Source of the DNA: Pyricularia pennisetigena
Lineage: Eukaryota > Ascomycota > Sordariomycetes > Magnaporthales > Pyriculariaceae
Reading direction: 5' to 3'
Length of the DNA: 64,000 bases
Assembly: GCF_004337985.1 (NCBI RefSeq)
Contig: NC_043742.1
Coordinates: 3,582,176-3,646,175 of the forward strand
Shown here: positions 10,539-20,194 of the stretch, in pieces
How positions within the stretch are numbered: position 1 is the first letter of the stretch
Layout: each line of letters starts with the position of its first letter
Position numbers and translations under genes: made by a program
Notes under the pieces: generated by a model
Database searches by the model: none
What the model was told of the DNA's origin: nothing
The model's input: the letters and a program-made list of their open reading frames with translations, nothing else

Positions 10539-11666
10539 TCAATCGGCCACTTCCTCATTCCTCTCCAAGCGGAACATTTCCACCGAGTTTCTCCAAGCCG
10601 CCTCGGCAACCTCTTCCACACTGATACCCTTCAGCCCCGCAACGACGTAGGCCACCCGATCTATGCAGCAGCTCTCGTTGCGCCCCTTGACCATATTGCC
10701 CATCTCAAACTTGTCCTTCTTCTTGCTCGGGATCTCCAACGGCGGCACGTTGGCCAGGTACCTCGCGACGACGGGGTTCATGGTGGGCAGGACCTCCCCC
10801 CAGGGCGCGTCGGTCTCGAGCTGCAACTTCTGCAGCGGCAGGTGGCGGACCATATCCAGACACTCGTCGTCCCTGAAGCTGAACCCGTTGACGCTGACGT
10901 CGAGCCCCATCCGGCCCGTCAGCACCTCCATCTCGGCCCTGGTCCCGACGAACGAGTGCACCAACCCCCCGCGCGGCAGCCGGGGAAGGTAGGGGGTCAG
11001 CAGGTCGACAAAGTCCGCAAACGCGGCGCGGCAGTGCAGGAACAGCGGCAGGTCGAGGCGCTCGCGCACAGCCAGGTCCAGCTGCGCCGTGAAGGTGCGC
11101 AGCTGCTCGTCCCTGCGGCAGACGTCGAGCCGGTCGTAGTCCAGCCCCAGCTCGCCAAACGCCGCCAGCAGGCCCGGGCTGCCGGTCCGAACCTCTCTGA
11201 TCGTCGCGGCGAGCTGGCCGAAGTACGCCTCCGCGGTCGAGGTCGCGTCGGCGTACGGCTCGGCCGCGTGGTAGGGGTGGATGCCGATGGTGATGAAGGT
11301 GGAGCCCGGCGGGCGGCGCCGCGCCACGTCCAGGTTGAAGGACACGTCGGCGAGCGACATGCCCGTCAGCATCACCTTGGCCACGCCCGCGGACGAGGCG
11401 CGGTGCAGCACCGCATCGACGTCGGGTGCATGCTGCTGCTTGCCGCGGTAGATGCCGGCGAACTCCTTTGCCGTCGCCGTGACGGCCACCTGATGAGAGT
11501 GGGGAGGGGAGGGGAGGTAAAATGTCAGTAATCTTGTTTTTGATTTACGCTGATGATCCATAGGGGGAGGGTACGATGGGCGGGGGGAGGGCCTTACATC
11601 GACAAAGCGGAGCTTGCGCGACGAGCGCAAAGGTGCTTCGGCTGGGAAGTCGAAACTGGGCGCCAT
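10539..11666 (-). CDS. TatD-family metal-dependent hydrolase (DNase-like), two exons
   Basis: Predicted metal-dependent deoxyribonuclease of the TatD/amidohydrolase superfamily. The start ATG is at 11666 (MAPSFDFPAEAPLRSSRKLR). Exon 1 ends at 11598, the intron has a GTAAGG donor and CATCAG acceptor, and exon 2 runs 11489-10539, giving 339 aa. Splicing recreates RFVD-VAVTATAKEFAGIYRG, the first strand of the barrel. Metal and active-site motifs appear in order: TIGIHPYHA, AFGELGLDYDR, LPLFLHCRAA, GLVHSFVGT and LQLETDAPWG. The C-terminal part (VAGLKGISVEEVAEAAWRNS) is the usual TatD tail. An open frame extends upstream of 11666 but has no ATG. Eukaryotic members are linked to DNA degradation and repair; the exact substrate is not shown by the sequence. 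Confidence 0.93.
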   Translation of the reverse strand: MAPSFDFPAEAPLRSSRKLRFVDVRPSPRPSYPPPMDHQRKSKTRLLTFYLPSPPHSHQVAVTATAKEFAGIYRGKQQHAPDVDAVLHRASSAGVAKVMLTGMSLADVSFNLDVARRRPPGSTFITIGIHPYHAAEPYADATSTAEAYFGQLAATIREVRTGSPGLLAAFGELGLDYDRLDVCRRDEQLRTFTAQLDLAVRERLDLPLFLHCRAAFADFVDLLTPYLPRLPRGGLVHSFVGTRAEMEVLTGRMGLDVSVNGFSFRDDECLDMVRHLPLQKLQLETDAPWGEVLPTMNPVVARYLANVPPLEIPSKKKDKFEMGNMVKGRNESCCIDRVAYVVAGLKGISVEEVAEAAWRNSVEMFRLERNEEVAD

Positions 11667-11922
11667 CTTGTCGCTGGTTGCAATGGAAGCATAACCTGCC
11701 GCGGTCTTGGGAGCAAGCCGCCACCGACTCGTGGTGGATGCGACCACATCTTCCGGCACCGGACCGATGACGGTGTTTTTGCGGGTTGTAAAGGAACCGC
11801 GGACCCACGTTGGAGAGACGGCAGCGGGATGATGTGGGTGCCACAAATCTACTGTGGTCAGGATGGGTCCAATGATATGATTCAGACAAGCGGGACAGCT
11901 TCCACGTGACAAAGCATGTTCG

Positions 11923-11994
11923 CCCTTATGGCTCAGTGGTAGAGCGCATCACTAGTAATGATGAGGTCCTAGGTTCGATCCCTGGTGAGGGCAA
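11923..11994 (+). tRNA. tRNA-Thr (anticodon AGT)
   Basis: A complete 72-nt cloverleaf without intron. The acceptor stem GCCCTTA pairs with TGAGGGC and the discriminator is A. The D-arm has GCTC..GAGC around AGTGGTA. The anticodon stem CATCA/TGATG encloses the loop CTAGTAA with anticodon AGT (read as IGU for Thr). The T-arm is CTAGG-TTCGATC-CCTGG, which includes the B-box GGTTCGATCCC. CCA is not encoded, as expected in a eukaryote. It lies 257 bp upstream of the TatD start on the opposite strand. Confidence 0.96.
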
Positions 11995-12430
11995 AGTATC
12001 TATCTGTTGCATGTTTCTTTTGACTTTTGCAAGCCCATCACTTTGGACGTTATTTCTGAGTGAATTTTTGTTTTTGTTCGTTCCCTCAAATCCCAGTGTA
12101 TTGGAAGGCTGCCAAGGCAAAAAAACATTGTGGTAATGATGCTAGATTACGTGTTGGAGATATCCAAAAATAGCATACATTGTAATTCCCGATTTGGCTT
12201 TTTTGCAGGTTCTTTGCGTTTTGTGAAGAAAAATATCGATTTGTATCCCACCATGAAAAGATGTTTTGTTATCACTCTGCTAGTCCTCCAAAACAAAAGA
12301 AAACAAAGATGTTGGTCGTCATCACTGTCGCGAATGCGCGTCCGCAGTGTCTACCAGTGATATTCGGCTCTCATCACCTTCACAACACACACCTTCTATC
12401 CCTCGGTTTCCAATTTTGTTTTTTAACCAT
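11995..12430. other. Intergenic spacer
   Basis: Spacer between the tRNA gene and the 3' end of the hevein-domain gene. A T-run near 12066-12075 downstream of the tRNA could serve as a distal Pol III terminator. No gene is seen. Confidence 0.45.
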
Positions 12431-13756
12431 CTACTCGATGGTAATGGTGGTGGCCTCGGCAGGAGCCTGGGTGACGGCCTCGACGGTGGGGGCTACGGTG
12501 ATGGTGGTAGACTGCTCAGTGGTGCTGGCCTGCTCGGTGGTGGCAGCGTCCTGAGTAGCGGCGGCGACGGTGGTGGTGGAGAAGGTGGAGGGGGCAGCGG
12601 CGGACGAGACCGGGACGCTCAGGCAGTTGCCGGACTGGCAGCCGACGCCGCAGTGGGCCTCGCTCACACCGCACCAGCCAAAAGAGCTGCAGCAGGATCC
12701 GGACTCCCAGGGGCCGCAGAGGGCGTTGGCGTTGCAGAAGCCGTCGATGGCCCAGGTCTTGCCGGCCGGAGCAGGGGTGTTCTCACGGGTGGGGATCATG
12801 GCGGCGCTGACGACGGTGGCGTTGGTCGGGGCGGTGGCGTTGGTGGCATCGCTGTTGACGGGGGCGGCGATCATGGTGGGCTCCGAGGGAGCGGTGGTGG
12901 TGGTGTTGGAGAAGGGAGGCAGAGGGGTGGCCGACTGGGCGGGGACGGCGGTGGCGACGTCGGCGAAGGTCTCGTTCAGGCCGGCGACCACAGTGGAGGT
13001 GGTGGTCTCGGTGACGGCGGCGGCGGTAGCGTCGCCGACGGTGGTGGCCTCGACGGCTGCGACCGTGGTGTTGGCGAAGGGAGGGATGACGCTGGGGGCG
13101 GCTACGGGGTCCTGGATGCCAGTGCCGACGGGGCCAGCAGCGGTGCCATCGACGACGGCGGTGCCAAGAGGGGCGGGGACGACGGGGTCGCTGAGGCCGG
13201 TGCTGATGGGAGCGACGACTGAGGCAGAGGTAGAAGACTCGGCGGTGGCAGCAGCCGCGGTAGCCGACTCAGAAGCGGCAGCAGCAGACGTAGCAGACTC
13301 GGAAGCGGCAGAGGTAGCAGCCGAGGTGGCGCTGGAGCTGCTGACGGGGTTGGTACCCAAGCACTTGCCGTGCTGGCAGCCAACGCCGCAGTAGTCGGCA
13401 GTGCGACCACACCAGCCGGCGGGCGAGCAGCAGTCTCCATCCTCCCAGTCGCCGCAGAGAACGGTGGCGCCGCAGGAGCCGTCCATGCTGTAGGTGAAGC
13501 CGGTCGGGGCGACCAGGGGCTTGGTGGCACAGTCGCCGGACTGGCAGCCCCAGCCGCAGTAGGCCGTCGTCTTACCGCAGTAGCCGTACTGCGAGCAGCA
13601 GTTGCCATCGGCCCAGTCGCCGCAGACGGTGCCGCCATTCTGGCGACCGCAGGTGCCGTCGACCGAGACGCCGGGAGCGGCGACGGTCGAGTTGTCGCCG
13701 AGCTGGGCCAGGGCAAAGGCCGGGGCCAGGAACTGGAGGTAGGTCGAGGTGCGCAT
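12431..13756 (-). CDS. Secreted chitin-binding protein with three hevein-type (ChtBD1) domains
   Basis: Extracellular or cell-wall protein of 441 aa without introns. The signal peptide is MRTSTYLQFLAPAFALA. Two type-1 chitin-binding domains sit near the N-terminus (about residues 33-76 and 87-130). Each has the Cys framework ending CC(S)..G(Y/W)CG....YCG.GCQ.G.C, with the chitin-stacking aromatics in SQYGYCG and SPAGWCG. A long Ser/Ala/Thr/Val-rich linker (about 205 residues) follows. A third domain (about 336-379: DGFCNANALCGPWESGSCCS, then FGWCGVSEAHCGVGC) lies before a Thr-rich tail of about 60 residues. No catalytic domain or clear GPI signal is present. Fungal proteins of this architecture bind chitin in the wall and may shield it from chitinases; that role is inferred. 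Confidence 0.92.
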   Translation of the reverse strand: MRTSTYLQFLAPAFALAQLGDNSTVAAPGVSVDGTCGRQNGGTVCGDWADGNCCSQYGYCGKTTAYCGWGCQSGDCATKPLVAPTGFTYSMDGSCGATVLCGDWEDGDCCSPAGWCGRTADYCGVGCQHGKCLGTNPVSSSSATSAATSAASESATSAAAASESATAAAATAESSTSASVVAPISTGLSDPVVPAPLGTAVVDGTAAGPVGTGIQDPVAAPSVIPPFANTTVAAVEATTVGDATAAAVTETTTSTVVAGLNETFADVATAVPAQSATPLPPFSNTTTTAPSEPTMIAAPVNSDATNATAPTNATVVSAAMIPTRENTPAPAGKTWAIDGFCNANALCGPWESGSCCSSFGWCGVSEAHCGVGCQSGNCLSVPVSSAAAPSTFSTTTVAAATQDAATTEQASTTEQSTTITVAPTVEAVTQAPAEATTITIE

Positions 13757-14446
13757 TTTTGCGGGGTTTGTATATGCTAAATGATGGTGTGTAGCCTGTT
13801 GTGCTGTATCAGAATGCTGATGAAGGAATGTGGTTTTATTTTTTTTTTTTTTATTTTTATTTTTGCAGGCTGCGAAAAAAGACAAGCGAAAGTGAGAGAC
13901 CGAAGTCGCGAGCGGAGAGTCGAGCGAGTGTCTGAAAGAGTGACTGAGCTGTTTGGTGCTGAGGAACAAAAAAAAAAGACAAAATGCTTCACTGGAACTC
14001 GAGTCCATCTCCTCTTATAGTCGTCCCGATTCTGCATCTTCAACACAAAGGATCCGGGGATGTTCTCACCCTAGACCCTGCCGGTTCGCTCTACTCTATG
14101 ACGGTTGGCACACTAGTCAACCGGCTTGCTCCGGCAGACTAGGCAACGCTCTGGTTGTGCGTATGCAAATTTGACTTCAGGGGCTCAGACTTGCTGGTAA
14201 AGTCTGGGCATTCCATTGAAGCAGTTGTCGCCTCCGCCCCCTTCCTTTCTCGAACTACACTTCATCAAAGGGGACCATACCTTAGCCAGGGGTGGATTGC
14301 ACCAGTCGCCGGTCTAGCTGCATCAGGCGTCGAGGCCGCCAAAGCCACCATGTGCCTTCGAAGGACGGCTTCTGTTCGCCTAGACGACCCTTAGCTCCGC
14401 CAGTGCGTCAGGTTGCACGGCCTGGCCGTCAATTCGGGAAATTTGT

Positions 14447-14487
<41 letters not shown>

Positions 14488-16270
14488 AAAAGTTCCAATG
14501 ACTGCAAATATCGAGGCCGCCCGAGCTAAGCTTCAAGGACTAGCTTCGGTAGGCTTGGCAGGAGGAGCTTCCTACCAGCACAGCATCGATGAGCTGCATC
14601 ATGGACAAGCTAGTTGCAATCGGTCGGCCCCTAACCAGTCGCCTATTCCATTGTTGTCCGGAAGCATCAACCACCTCTTCTGCCATCTCAACGCCAAAAG
14701 CTCGTCCACCCAAGATACAACGAATGACGTGCAAGTGAATAATGGCCTGATGGATTGTCCATGATGGCGGTCAAGGAGTGACAGTGTAGTCACAGCAAAA
14801 GGCCAGTGCAACCTTTTGTCTGCTCTAAAATGCAGGGTCCAGACTCCAGCAGCAGTTCTGATAAGCTACTTTTACAGCTGCACTGACAAAGGGAAATGCC
14901 ACTCATACATTGATACGAGCGAAAATGCACTGGCTGCGCATTCCCGCTCAGCTGCACGGATGAATATATCTGAGCAGATAGCAAAAGCCGACCTGGATGG
15001 ACAAGGCAATGCGGCTGAACCGGTTGATCAGACTAGGGTAGTAGTTTGTGCAGACCATCTGTTTGTTTGTGCAGATGGCTGCGCTGCGGCCGATAAGCCA
15101 TCTTGTCATTATCGGGTCGATAGCATCGACGAGCAGACGAATGAGTCGATGACCAAGCCACCGGAAGACGAACTGGACTCCAAACCTTATTCAGCCGCCG
15201 ACCGCTCATGCGCCGCAAGTTCAGGTAAATCCAATGGCGGCACGAAAGCCACCAGCGCTGTCTGCTCCGCTGGCGTCGGCAAACTGCGACCAATCCAGGC
15301 ACACCGTAAAGGGGGGAGAACATGTTAGTGTAGCAATTTCCACACCCGCAGAACTGGGACTGGAAGACGTCGCCTATTTTCCTTGGCAAACCCCTGCAGC
15401 TGCATGTTAGAGGGAATTTTTAGAGTCTAATACAATGACGACACAAGAGCTGATCAGTATTCATATTTATGTTCACTGCTTAGTTTTTTTTTCTTTTCTT
15501 TTTTTTTTCTGCTTATTGATTTATCATGAATCATCAACACGTTCCGTCGTTCTGTTTTGAGGGTTCCGCAGGACCTTGTCAAGATTTGCCCCTGAGCCTG
15601 AGCTTCATTCATGATACGTCATGCCAGTCTGACAGCAAGGACATATCGAAATAATTTTCTCTGATCTGCATTTGACGCATGCACCGAGCGAAAAGCCATC
15701 AGGCGGAGCTTGGAAACAAACTGTTGACAAACATTAGTCTTGCTGAGAAGTGTCGATGAAAATATACACAAATAATGTTTGGGAAGGGTAAATGTTCATG
15801 TGTGCAGCTTTATCAGCCTCGTTTCCATGAACAACTTAACAAGAAAACCAAAGATAATCTTGATGGATCATGCGTGATTTTCCATCTAGTGTTCCTTTTG
15901 GTTTCTGCTTTCTGTGGCTTTCTGTATCTTTGTTTGATTTGTAGGTTATTCTTTGTTCTTAACTGCATTATCCTTTGGCGGTAAATGCAACCAGTCATCT
16001 CATGTTTGGGAATCCAAGCCATTGTTTGACAAGCAACCTTGCGCCAAGGGTACTTAAGGATATCAGTCCAACAAAGAGTTTCTTTGTCTAGTCATTAATC
16101 AATAAGCTTTCAGTCCTGCGGAGCTGAAAGTACATAACACCCATGATTCTATGTAGAACTTGCCAATATTGTATAGCACTTCATCCAGCCGCCCACGCCA
16201 TCACCGATCTTTTACCAACCTACTTCAGCAGGACCATTTCAAGCTTATTGCACTCTAGCAGATTCCAAAG
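13757..16270. other. Gene-poor interval with a 39-A run
   Basis: About 2.5 kb with no recognised gene. Open frames at 14498-14764 and 14816-15328 show no domain and no splice-consistent structure. T-rich tracts lie at 13835-13865 and 15484-15508. The first 200 bp are probably the promoter and 5' UTR of the hevein-domain gene. Confidence 0.45.
14448..14486 (+). repeat. Poly(A) run of 39
   Basis: An uninterrupted A homopolymer. It could be a simple tract, or the 3' tail of a retroposed sequence lying to its left (about 14,000-14,447), but no LINE/SINE coding or Pol III boxes were recognised. Confidence 0.9.
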
Positions 16271-16567
16271 ATGGATAGCAACCACTTCAGCGAGAAGCCT
16301 GAGCACCCCCACAAGGATGCTGGAGAGGCCTCTGCGCAGACACGCGAGCAGGCTTGCGAACAGTTTCACAGTGACGAGACCTACCAGGACGCTGAGGAGA
16401 TGACCAGTATATGCTCCGATATCCGGGGTCAACTGGCCAGGATGGTCGCTTTGATCGGCGATGATAAGACTTCCACCATTGATGTCCCGGTTAGGCGACC
16501 CACAAACCCAAACATGGAGAAGAATGAGGAGCCAACTTTGGTAACGAAGACATCGATGAATAAATAG
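16271..16567 (+). CDS. Hypothetical 98-aa acidic protein
   Basis: A single open frame starting at an ATG preceded by CAAAG (MDSNHFSEKPEHPHKDAGEA) and ending TSMNK-TAG. It is hydrophilic, rich in Glu/Asp/Lys, with one predicted helix (ICSDIRGQLARMVALIG). It has no signal peptide or membrane segment, and no family is recognised. The ordered composition and conventional start favour a small cytosolic gene, but chance cannot be excluded. Confidence 0.35.
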   Translation: MDSNHFSEKPEHPHKDAGEASAQTREQACEQFHSDETYQDAEEMTSICSDIRGQLARMVALIGDDKTSTIDVPVRRPTNPNMEKNEEPTLVTKTSMNK

Positions 16568-17671
16568 TACGGATTGGCTATTTTGACATGTGAGATGGTG
16601 TAAATGCGAAAGGATGCATAGCGAGAGCCGAATGAGAAAATGTTGGGCATCTCGGGGATAAAGCAAGCCTGTACTAACTAATTCCTAGCCAGGATTCCAC
16701 CAATGGGTTTTCTAGACTCCCTCTTTCCTATGCGTTTACCTCTTCCTTTGAAGTGAAATCTGGCGTTGAATGACAAGATGGCTTGGATACCATGGATACA
16801 AAGCTCTTGTTGCGTTGGGTCGCATAACCAGAGTTTGGCTATGATTTTGCAAATCGCAAGCATTTATGAAGGTGGTTCCACTTAGTCAAGTATTGCTATG
16901 TTTTGATTTTCTGCAGACGGCTGTTGGAGTTATTAATCTTGTAGAATCTATAAGAACAAGCAGAAAAGCTGGTGATGTTCATCCAGTGCTCACTCATCTA
17001 CTTGCCCCCCTGCCATGAACTTTTACATATAGTGAATTGTGCCATATCAAGCCTGCACAAATTAATGAACTCCTCAATGCTAATTCATTCTCTTGGTACC
17101 ATCTATTCCACAACCAGCTCCAGGTATATGATGCGTCCTAGACCCGGGGGCCAAGCATCAACATTCCACCCACCCCGGCTTGGAATCCCACGACTCCTCA
17201 TCTTGGCGCGCGGAGATAGGGCTTCGGGGAATCATCCCGATAGTCGGAGGGTTTCTCACCTCACCGTAGCCTGTTCGCTCGGCCGGTATCCAGCATGAAG
17301 AACATGATGCCATGCCAAAGCAGCATCCTATTTGGGTCTAGCTGTATCTGCCGTACAACCAAAGCCATGCCAACAAAGTCCCTTATCACATCGAAACCAA
17401 TACAAGGAATCATACATCCACCCGCTCTCCACCTTGATAGTTACAACGCAAGAGAAGAATGATTCCAATCGCACGGCAAATCGCACTGCCTGTAGAATAG
17501 CCGAAATAAAGTCCCCAAGACAAAAGAAAAGAATGGCTCCTATTCCGGGGGAGGGGCATATAAACTGCATGTGTGCACTGTCGACTCCTCTTTTTCGACT
17601 TCAACCAACGTAGCAACCAACCACACCCCCGACTCGCCCAAAACCCATACCCCTCAAACACACAAGCCAAT
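16568..17671. other. Intergenic; 3' part is the likely M20 gene promoter
   Basis: No gene is seen. The 100 bp before 17,672 is C-rich and A-purine/pyrimidine mixed (CACACCCCC, CCCATACCCC), typical of a fungal 5' UTR, with a TATAAA at 17,559-17,564. Confidence 0.4.
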
Positions 17672-19099
17672 ATGGTCCGCTCCCAGTTCACCAGCAGGGC
17701 CCTGCTCGCCCTGGTCATAACCGCCATCCCCATCTCCGCGTGCGGCGATGAAGATCACTTTTCGCCGCTGCCCCGCCGCCAGTCCGCCGCCGGCAACAAC
17801 ACAGCCGTCGGCGGGGGGCCCACGACCTCCTCGCCTCACCTGACCACGGTCTCGGAGCACGTCGACTCGCTCGCCGAGGAGCTCTGGCCGATCAGCACCG
17901 AGATCCACGAGAACCCGGAGCTCGGGTACCAGGAGGTGCGGGCGCACGACCTGCTGACGGCGTACGTGGCGTCTAAGCCGGGCTGGGAGGTGACGCGGTC
18001 GGCGTTTGGGCTGGACACGGCTTTCGTGGCCGTGTTTGACGGCGGCCACGGCGGCGGGCCGGTCGTGTCCTTCAACGCCGAGTACGACGCCCTGCAGGGC
18101 CTGGGCCACGGCTGCGGCCACAACCTGATCGCCGCCGCCTCGGTCGCCGGCGCCCTGGCCGCCGCCGAGGTCATGCGGAGGGAGGCCCTGCCCGGCAGGG
18201 TGGTGCTGTTCGGCACGCCGGCCGAGGAGTCGCTGGGCGGCAAGGTGCGCATGCTCGAGGCCGGGGCCTTCTCGCAGCACGACGTCGACATCAGCATCAT
18301 GGCGCACCCGGGCCCCGGCGGCGACGCCACCGACGCCGCCTACACGTTCGCCATGGCCACGGACCGCTTCGACGTCGAGTACCACGGCCGGCCGGCGCAC
18401 GCGGCCGCGTCGCCGTGGCTGGGCGTCAACGCGCAGGACGCCATCGCGCTGGCCTACTCGGCGCTGGGGCTGATGCGGCAGCAGAGCCGGCCCGCGGACC
18501 GGGTACACGGCCGCATCGCCACGGCAGACGGCGCCGTCAACATCATCCCGGACTCGGCGGCCGCCGTGTTCCAGGTGCGGTCCGACACGACCGAGAACCT
18601 GGCGCCGCTGATCGAGCGCTTCGAGAAGGCCATGGAGGCCGGCGCCGTCGGCACGGGCGCCACCATGAACCTGACCATGCGGCCGCACGGGTACAGCGAC
18701 ATGGTGAACAACGACGTCCTGACCAGGCACTACAGGGAGTGGTTCGACGGCTCGATCCCGTCCGCCGACGAGGAGAAGCTCAACGGGCCCAGTGGTTCGA
18801 CGGATCAGGGCAACGTCAGCCACGAGTTCCCGGCCCTGCACGCCTCCTTTGGCATCTTTGGGGAGGACGGCGAGCCTGCCACAGCCAGCCTGCACAGCGA
18901 GGGTTTCAGGGAGGCGGCCAAGACGAGGAAGAGCTTCGACAAGGCCCTCAAGGCCGCCAAGGCCCTAGCGGGCACAGCGGTCGACGTTCTAACTGTTGAG
19001 GGTCTGCTGGATGAGGTCAAGAAGGAGTTTGAGCAGAGCACCAACAAAGAGGTTGCACGAAGGCTCGCAAAGTTGAGGAGAAGAATGATTAAGCAGTAA
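17672..19099 (+). CDS. Secreted M20-family metallopeptidase / amidohydrolase
   Basis: A 475-aa zinc-dependent hydrolase of the M20D/aminoacylase-like group (PM20D2, AbgB and IAA-amino-acid hydrolase relatives). It cleaves N-acyl or dipeptide amide bonds. A signal peptide (MVRSQFTSRALLALVITAIP) and a Ser/Thr-rich linker precede the domain. Metal-site motifs are all present: NAEYDALQGLGHGCGHN (Cys148, His150), FGTPAEE (Glu185/186), AHPG (His212) and SLHSEGF (His408). The lid/dimerisation domain has YHGRPAHAAASPWLGVNAQD. The upstream in-frame extension to 17573 lacks a good start, so the ATG at 17672 in the context CAATATGG is chosen. A charged, coil-like C-terminal tail (residues about 415-475, EVARRLAKLRRRMIKQ) is unusual for the family. 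The true substrate is unknown. Confidence 0.92.
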   Translation: MVRSQFTSRALLALVITAIPISACGDEDHFSPLPRRQSAAGNNTAVGGGPTTSSPHLTTVSEHVDSLAEELWPISTEIHENPELGYQEVRAHDLLTAYVASKPGWEVTRSAFGLDTAFVAVFDGGHGGGPVVSFNAEYDALQGLGHGCGHNLIAAASVAGALAAAEVMRREALPGRVVLFGTPAEESLGGKVRMLEAGAFSQHDVDISIMAHPGPGGDATDAAYTFAMATDRFDVEYHGRPAHAAASPWLGVNAQDAIALAYSALGLMRQQSRPADRVHGRIATADGAVNIIPDSAAAVFQVRSDTTENLAPLIERFEKAMEAGAVGTGATMNLTMRPHGYSDMVNNDVLTRHYREWFDGSIPSADEEKLNGPSGSTDQGNVSHEFPALHASFGIFGEDGEPATASLHSEGFREAAKTRKSFDKALKAAKALAGTAVDVLTVEGLLDEVKKEFEQSTNKEVARRLAKLRRRMIKQ

Positions 19100-19540
19100 G
19101 GTATCACTAGTGTCTAACGCCCACTGCTATTGCTACAGTAGTCTAAATTTTATACCATTGCAGCATGCAAAGAGCAAATCAGCACGATTGTCAAGAGAAA
19201 GAAAGAAGAAAAAAGAAAGAAAAAAAAAAGAGCAATAGTCTATTAAAACTGAAAAAAAGAGGACTAAAAGAATGTAATGGTAATACCAGCCGACAGTCCC
19301 CAAAATCTCACAATGGATTACACCATCAGATACAGGAACCCGCCGTACCCCTGGTGCAGATGCCGGGTATCTATCGATCATGACAAATTACCTCCTCGCA
19401 AACCGATTATTCCCCAAGGGTTTGCTTTCATTACGCCAGTTTTGCAAAAGAACAAGTAGAAAAAGAAAAGAAAAGAAAAAAAAAAACATTTCTTCTTTTT
19501 CTTCTTTCGCATCTTCTCAGATCATTTCCACTCCCCTCTT

Positions 19541-20194
19541 TTAAAAGAGCAGAGCAGCCATGAAGCCGGCAGCGACAAAGGTCGCGGCACCGACACCGGT
19601 GGCAACCGAGACGGCACCGGCAGTGACGGGCGCAGGCTTGGGGGTGGTGCCGTTGTAGGCGGGGGCGGGGGCGGGGACGGCCGGGGTAGCAGGGGCCGGG
19701 GCCGGGGCGGCCATGTAGGCGGACTGGGTGGGCTTGGCCACGCCGGGGACCTTGACCATGGTGCTGGGCTTGAGGTCGGCGATGAGCGACGTGACGTCGG
19801 AGAGGATGCTGGGCTTGGACAGCACGGCGGGCATGGTCATGGACGGCACGCTGAGCACGAGCGTCTTCTCGATGGCGGGCTTGCTGGTGGGCGTGGTCTG
19901 GGCCACGGGGGCAACCTCAGAGTTGGGCACCTTCTTGGCCGCCGGCGGGGCGACGGGGCTGGGCGAGGCGGCAGGGACAGGCACAGGCTTGGTCTCGCAG
20001 TCGTCGTCGTCAGCCTTCTTGGCGGCGGCAGAGGGCTCGCCGGCGACGGGCTTCACAGCCGAGGCCGGCGTGGGGGAGGGAACAGCTGGGGCGGGGGCAG
20101 GTACAGTGTCATCGTTGCCGTATCCACCAGCAAAGTTGCTTCCGGCAGCGGCGAGGGCGCCGAAGCTCAGGACGATCATGGAAGTGGCCTTCAT
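19541..20194 (-). CDS. Predicted GPI-anchored Ala/Pro-rich cell-wall protein
   Basis: Encodes 217 aa with no intron. An N-terminal signal peptide (MKATSMIVLSFGALAAAGS) is followed by a Pro/Ala/Lys-rich region with an acidic DDDDCE patch containing the only Cys, and a middle segment with a hydrophobic repeat-like pattern (LVLSVPSMTMPAVLSKPSI). The C-terminus ends in a hydrophobic tail (GAVSVATGVGAATFVAAGFM then AALLF) behind a small-residue region (YNGTTPKP), which is the arrangement of a GPI attachment signal. No catalytic domain is present; a structural wall or surface role is inferred from architecture. A T-run directly upstream (20206-20220) lies in the 5' UTR. Confidence 0.8.
   Translation of the reverse strand: MKATSMIVLSFGALAAAGSNFAGGYGNDDTVPAPAPAVPSPTPASAVKPVAGEPSAAAKKADDDDCETKPVPVPAASPSPVAPPAAKKVPNSEVAPVAQTTPTSKPAIEKTLVLSVPSMTMPAVLSKPSILSDVTSLIADLKPSTMVKVPGVAKPTQSAYMAAPAPAPATPAVPAPAPAYNGTTPKPAPVTAGAVSVATGVGAATFVAAGFMAALLF

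Noticed and set aside
12347..13394. Long plus-strand open frames (Gly- and Val/Ala-rich)
   Set aside because: They are antisense shadows of the GC-rich, repetitive hevein-domain gene; that strand carries the signal peptide and ordered Cys domains.
14816..15328. A 170-codon plus-strand open frame
   Set aside because: No recognisable family, signal or consistent splicing; kept as non-coding interval.
17654..18895. A 413-codon minus-strand open frame
   Set aside because: It is antisense to the M20 hydrolase, whose catalytic motifs are all on the plus strand; the composition is a third-position GC artefact.
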